A program made the position numbers and the translations under genes. From contig OZ024789.1 of NCBI GenBank assembly GCA_964017065.1, positions 11,350,914-11,414,913 on the forward strand: a DNA stretch of 64,000 bases, written 5' to 3'. The DNA is from Haliclona indistincta (taxonomy: Eukaryota; Porifera; Demospongiae; Haplosclerida; Chalinidae). Below, in pieces: positions 57,301-64,000 of this stretch. Position 1 is the stretch's first letter; every line of letters begins with the position of its first letter. Below the pieces are notes generated by a model. It made no database searches and had not been told where the DNA came from. It saw only the letters and a program-made list of their open reading frames with translations.

Positions 57301-59447
57301 TTGCAATGTGACTCGTGGATTTTGCTAAAGTGCTTTCGTTCTTGAGTTATGGCTGGCTCACCTTGCATGACGGCCATCTTAGACTTCTCTGACGACAAAA
57401 ACGCCCATAGTTGACTACCTAGGTGCTTGTAGATTTCATCTAAACTGCAGGACAGCTCTGGGGGTACGTAGACATCTCAAGAAAAAGCCTATCAAAGCTA
57501 GAGCAATGGCTACCTACTCGAGTGTTCACGGTCACGCCCACTTGACACACCTAGTCGTGGTCAGCAATTTGCTGTGTAGTGCAGTTTCAACAGTACTTCA
57601 GCCTATAAGCTAAACAGGTTGGGACTAGCTGCAACTCCTGCTGCAATCTCCCAACTAGGGAGCTTAGTGCTAACTCTACAATATTTGCAATGGTGCTCAA
57701 ACGCCGAGGGTTCGTGAAATTCGTTCATTTTATAGGAGAGGAATTGGAGGGAATTCCATGTTCTGGACCATGGAAAATACTGGATGTACAGGTGAACGTA
57801 TGAGTGATGGATCTGTGCAGACTTCGTGCGATCATCTTACTCACTTTGCTGTTCTTCTTAGCCCTGGAGTGGTGAGATATTGTAGGGAGAGAGTGTGTGA
57901 GAGAGGGAGAGGGAGATACAGTAGAGGTTGGAGACAGAGAGGGAGAAAGAGAGAGAGGTAATAGCATACTGTGAACTGTTTTTACAGGAAATATCACAAG
58001 TCCATAGAACAATTCTGACTATTGCAGGATATGTGTTAGTTCCCATATCACTGGTGTTTTTGTTAGCAACAATTTTAGCCTATGTAATGCTCAAGTGAGT
58101 GTGTTCATTTTAGCTACAATCTTCACTTGAGCGCAATTTTTTTTCAGGGCTTTGTGGAACATGCGTAATTACATTCACTGTATGTTGTGTGCCAACTTGA
58201 TTGCTGCCCAGCTCGTGTTTGTAGTGGGTGTGGAGAGAACTGAGAATGAGGTAAAGAGTGTCCTACTGTCCTCTCACTGATCATCCACTCTCCTGCACAC
58301 AGGTTGTCTGTTCAGCCATTGCTGTGTTGCTCCACTACCTGTTCCTGGTGGTGTTCATGTGGATGCTAATGGAGGGTGTGGTATTGTACTTAGTATTAGT
58401 CAAAGTGTTTGTCAAACACCATATCAAGCGTTACATTATTGCCTTTACTATATCAAGCTATGGTTAGTAAATACAAACATACAAGAATCTATCTTGCTTT
58501 TATTCATGTATGTGCACAGGAATACCATTTCTATACATGTTAGTGGTAGTTTCTCTCGGATTCCTAGTCAACACTGATAGTACTGGACACCATTATGGAC
58601 AATATAACACTCATAATAAAGAACGGCTAGCGTAAGGAGCATAGTTATGTCAAAATAGAACCATTATCATGACATGTAGGTGCTGGTTGCGATACGACAC
58701 ACACTTTATTTGGGCTTTCATTGCTCCTGTCATTCTTATCATTCTGGTTAGTTAATTATCATTACGACGACATTAGACAGTAATATGATTGTATGTAAAA
58801 ATAATAATTATGCTCTAATTGTATAGGTCAACATTGGGTTTTTGATCATGGCAATTGTTGTACTGTACCATTTAGCCAAAGAAAAGAATGAAAACAACTT
58901 AAAACATGAGGCAGCTAAGTATGTATTAATATGATTATTTAAAATAAAGTCACCTGCATTCATGCAGATACTGGATAAAGGTGGTCATTACATTGGTAGT
59001 AGTGATGGGTATAGCATGGATTGGTAACGTGCTCTACTTTAGCATTCACTTACTCTTCATTGCTTACATCATGACCATCTTCATTGCTGGTCAAGGAATC
59101 ATCATATTCATCTTGTTTGTACCTCTCTCAAAGCAGGTTTGTACATTTGCGTGTTCAGTGGTACTTTTAAAACAATTTAGGTGAGAGATGCTTACAAAAT
59201 TTGGTGGAAGAAGCAACAAAAATTTTCAACTACAGCAACATTCAGTTTAAGCGAGTCTTTACAAACCAAAAATGTTAGAATGATGAATTGTATAGCTAAT
59301 GCAAAACATTAATGTCCTCACATTTTAGGCGATGACTAAAAAGAGTTCCAAGGAGGATGCATTGGAGTCATGTTAGTTGTCCGCTGAAAATTGTAAATTT
59401 TTAACTGACCTTTTGCAGGCAATGGTAATAATACTCCGACAAGATGA
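39383..59447 (+). CDS. Adhesion GPCR, tandem copy 3 (20-kb gene with diverged 7TM end)
   Basis: Exons: 39383-39468, 39524-39666, 40694-41120, 41542-42000, 42123-42344, 42517-42903, 42955-43177, 43245-43385, 43448-43501, 44263-44383, 50374-50478, 50639-50693, 50745-50903, 57736-57871, 57988-58094, 58148-58250, 58303-58462, 58520-58631, 58680-58746, 58827-58918, 58968-59136, 59181-59273, 59329-59371 and 59419-59447. They sum to 3,693 nt (1,230 aa) in phase. Domain order is as in copy 1, with a ~33-residue stalk. The GPS reads TSCDHLTHFAVL, so one GPS Cys and the Asn before HLT are changed. From mid exon 17 the sequence departs from copies 1 and 2 (LYLVLVKVFVKHHIK; YWIKVVITLVVVMGIAWIGN), and the tail ends NNTPTR rather than STVL. 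Introns 10 (6.0 kb) and 13 (6.8 kb) are bloated by repeats. All splice sites look usable, so it may be a working gene; the last two small exons are the least certain. Confidence 0.8.
39835..40640 (+). mobile_element. Decayed 3' end of a LINE (non-LTR retrotransposon) in intron 2 of receptor 3
   Basis: Plus-strand frames, broken by stops and shifts, read as RYTWRHDCT..., DHLKDGVELYADLPGRMP, VTSARPDMVLVENQSYK and IELTVPHNSKESMLKAK, a pattern known from the C-terminal region of LINE reverse-transcriptase polyproteins (RPD.VL...ELTVP...). The insert is absent from intron 2 of receptors 1, 2 and 4, which are ~140-185 bp. No poly(A) tail or target duplication was clear. Boundaries are approximate. 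Confidence 0.65.
43589..44195. mobile_element. PiggyBac-like non-autonomous element with TTAA duplication
   Basis: TTAA at both ends (43589-43592 and 44192-44195). Ends are CCCTTTAAGG and, reversed, CTCTTTAGTG. It lies in intron 9 of receptor 3. Receptors 1 and 2 have the empty site as GAGTTCATGCAA, against GAGTTAA...TTAATGCAA here. The interior (607 bp total) has G/C-rich stretches (GGGGGGTGTCCCCCC near 43787) and no recognisable transposase. Confidence 0.78.
44394..44672. repeat. 73-bp repeat, about 3.8 units, in intron 10 of receptor 3
   Basis: Same family and same place as in receptors 1 and 2, starting just after the exon 10 donor. Confidence 0.9.
44697..44912. repeat. Hairpin element FB1 (core CCTACATCAGTGGCT)
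   Basis: Arms of roughly 70-80 bp: GATTGACTGGATAATAGACC...CCTACATCAGTGGCTGC pairs with GCAGCCACTGATGTAGG...TTATCCAGTCAATCG, around a loop of about 60 bp. It interrupts intron sequence that is continuous in receptors 1 and 2. Confidence 0.88.
45343..45364. repeat. Perfect 22-bp palindrome
   Basis: ATCATTGCCGA followed by its exact complement, at the left border of the large insertion block in intron 10 of receptor 3. Function unknown. Confidence 0.8.
45485..45775. repeat. Hairpin element FB2
   Basis: Arms of over 100 bp: ACCACT(A)GTTCACAATGTAAA ... GACCTGCTAACAGACCATAG ... CCCTACATCAGTGGCTG, with the complement on the right, around a ~70-bp loop. Same family as FB1, with FB2-specific bases in both arms. 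Confidence 0.9.
45776..47106. repeat. First copy of a segmental duplication, with a 133-bp triple repeat
   Basis: 45780-46250 and 46918-47106 are near-identical to 48215-48840. Between them, 46523-46921 holds three tandem 133-bp units (start CTTATAATCCTTCGCCGTCT), the third with a few changes. No gene is supported here; open frames at 45802-46412 have no recognisable product. Confidence 0.8.
47107..47681. mobile_element. 575-bp MITE with ~60-bp inverted repeats
   Basis: Ends TGTGTCTAT(C/T)GACACCAATT, TTGGTGTCAA and CTATTGACACCAAC, mirrored at the other end. The related duplicate at about 48835 has an uninterrupted GGAAGAAAGAAAG, which serves as an empty site. The inside holds a tRNA-like sequence (47225-47296) and three ~54-bp direct repeats (GACGATCCTTAGGCTTACCA ... 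GACGACCCTCCC, about 47405-47565). Confidence 0.85.
47225..47296 (+). pseudogene. tRNA-like sequence inside the 575-bp MITE
   Basis: A box TGGCTCAACGG at 47232 and B box GGTTCGATTCT at 47276 are exactly 44 bp apart, as in a class I tRNA. The T arm is nearly paired, but the acceptor and anticodon stems do not pair well. Most likely a tRNA pseudogene or SINE head, not a working tRNA. Confidence 0.5.
47925..48215. repeat. Hairpin element FB3
   Basis: Arms as in FB2 but with GACTTGCTAACAGACC / GGTCTGTTAGCAAGTC and CACTGGTCAACAATGTAAAC / GTTTACATTGTTGACCAGTG. Differences from FB2 occur in both arms at paired positions. Confidence 0.9.
48216..49645. repeat. Second copy of the segmental duplication, then unique AT-rich sequence
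   Basis: 48216-49045 matches parts of 45776-47106 and 47685-47885 but lacks the 133-bp triple repeat and the 575-bp MITE. 49046-49645 is unannotated; I see no gene in it. Confidence 0.75.
49650..50160. repeat. Hairpin element FB4
   Basis: Outer arms of about 145 bp: AGTGTAGGGATGACTCTTAA ... AAGGAACAAGATGGAATAAT ... CCCTACATCAGTGGCTTG, with the complement on the right ending at about 50160. The loop of ~210 bp contains three ~55-60 bp repeats with GGA(G/C)GCAGTCCGATG. Only the CCCTACATCAGTGGCT core is shared with FB1-FB3. Confidence 0.88.
51027..57727. repeat. 6.7-kb array of ~0.5-kb repeats in intron 13 of receptor 3
   Basis: About ten to eleven units of ~490-600 bp. Each has TTCTGTCCATCGAGCTGCAG ... 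CTCACTTCTGAAACTCGGTA ... TGCAATGTGACTCGTGGATT ... AAAGCGCCCATAGTTGAC ... CACGCCCACTTGACACACC ... GCAACACGCCGAGGGTTT. Units begin near 51150, 51689, 52245, 52733, 53237, 55108, 55709, 56210, 56717 and 57226. Some carry one to three copies of a ~45-bp near-palindrome (CCTCGGCGCATGCGCGAGGG). Short frames on both strands recur with the repeat and are not supported as genes. Confidence 0.9.
53600..54916. mobile_element. 1.3-kb foldback element inside the repeat array
   Basis: Ends TAGGGTCCGCAATGGAAAAA and the complement, with arms of about 640 bp each meeting near 54245 around a ~40-bp centre (GGTTCTAGTTTGAGGTATCG). Flanked by a perfect 7-bp repeat CTTCTGG (53593-53599 and 54917-54923); neighbouring units show the uninterrupted GTCTTCTGGTTAGCAG. 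TAGGG-type ends suggest a hAT relative. No transposase is seen. Confidence 0.9.
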
Positions 59448-62310
<2,863 letters not shown>

Positions 62311-62412
62311 AGCAAACATTGCCCTCGCTCAGGCTCGATCGTTGCATTAAAAACAAGCACGTCTTTTCTAATTTCAGTCTGGTTTCCCAGCGGACTTGAC
62401 CACGGAGACGCG
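62311..62412 (+). promoter_or_regulatory. Conserved upstream block of receptor 4
   Basis: CTCGCTCAGGCTCGATCGTT, GCATTAAAAACAAGCACG and TTTCAGTCTGG directly before the ATG at 62413, as in copies 1-3. Confidence 0.45.

Positions 62413-64000
<1,588 letters not shown>

Overview
The window is eukaryotic genomic DNA from an animal. Genes are split into many short exons by mostly short GT-AG introns, and they encode metazoan families: HUWE1, ANKRD16, a PCTAIRE-type CDK, and adhesion GPCRs with GAIN/GPS plus 7TM. An early-branching animal such as a demosponge fits the compact genes, tandem lineage-specific receptors and abundant small foldback/MITE-like repeats, but that is an inference and no species can be named from the sequence alone.

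Layout. (1) 1-9413, minus strand: the middle third of a HUWE1-type giant HECT E3 ubiquitin ligase. I could place 23 exons that join into 1,454 open codons (end of DUF913, UBA, UIM, WWE and the following acidic/Ser-rich part). The 3' end runs off the window, and the 5' end is lost in microsatellites and a 200-N gap (9877-10076). A tRNA-Ser(CGA) gene lies antisense in one HUWE1 intron. (2) 10170-11348, plus strand: the C-terminal half of ANKRD16, cut at its 5' end by the same gap. (3) 11489-16959, plus: a complete PCTAIRE kinase (CDK16/17/18 type), 13 exons, 510 residues. (4) 18822 to the end, plus: a tandem array of four adhesion GPCR genes of one subfamily. Each has a signal peptide, a Cys/Asn-glycosylation-rich ectodomain that I read as two reelin-like units, a Pro/Thr/Ser stalk of varying length, GAIN and GPS, then a B2-type 7TM. 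Copies 1 (1,325 aa), 2 (1,225 aa) and 3 (1,230 aa) each assemble as 24 exons that stay in frame; copy 4 runs off the window in exon 4.

The copies share 1.5-2 kb of upstream sequence (58-bp tandem repeats and a conserved block next to the first exon), so the duplication unit was about 10 kb. Copy 2 has a 0.9-kb insertion in its last exon. Copy 3 is spread over 20 kb by mobile DNA in its introns: a decayed LINE tail, a TTAA-flanked piggyBac-like element, four large hairpin elements, and a 6.7-kb array of ~0.5-kb repeats containing a 1.3-kb foldback. Its 7TM end belongs to a diverged paralogue.

The unusual large-scale pattern is repeat growth at splice junctions: introns in all gene groups consist largely of micro- or minisatellites that begin at a 5' splice site or extend the polypyrimidine tract of a 3' splice site. 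The genes are functionally unrelated (ubiquitin ligase, ankyrin protein, cyclin-dependent kinase, surface receptors); only the four receptors form a family.
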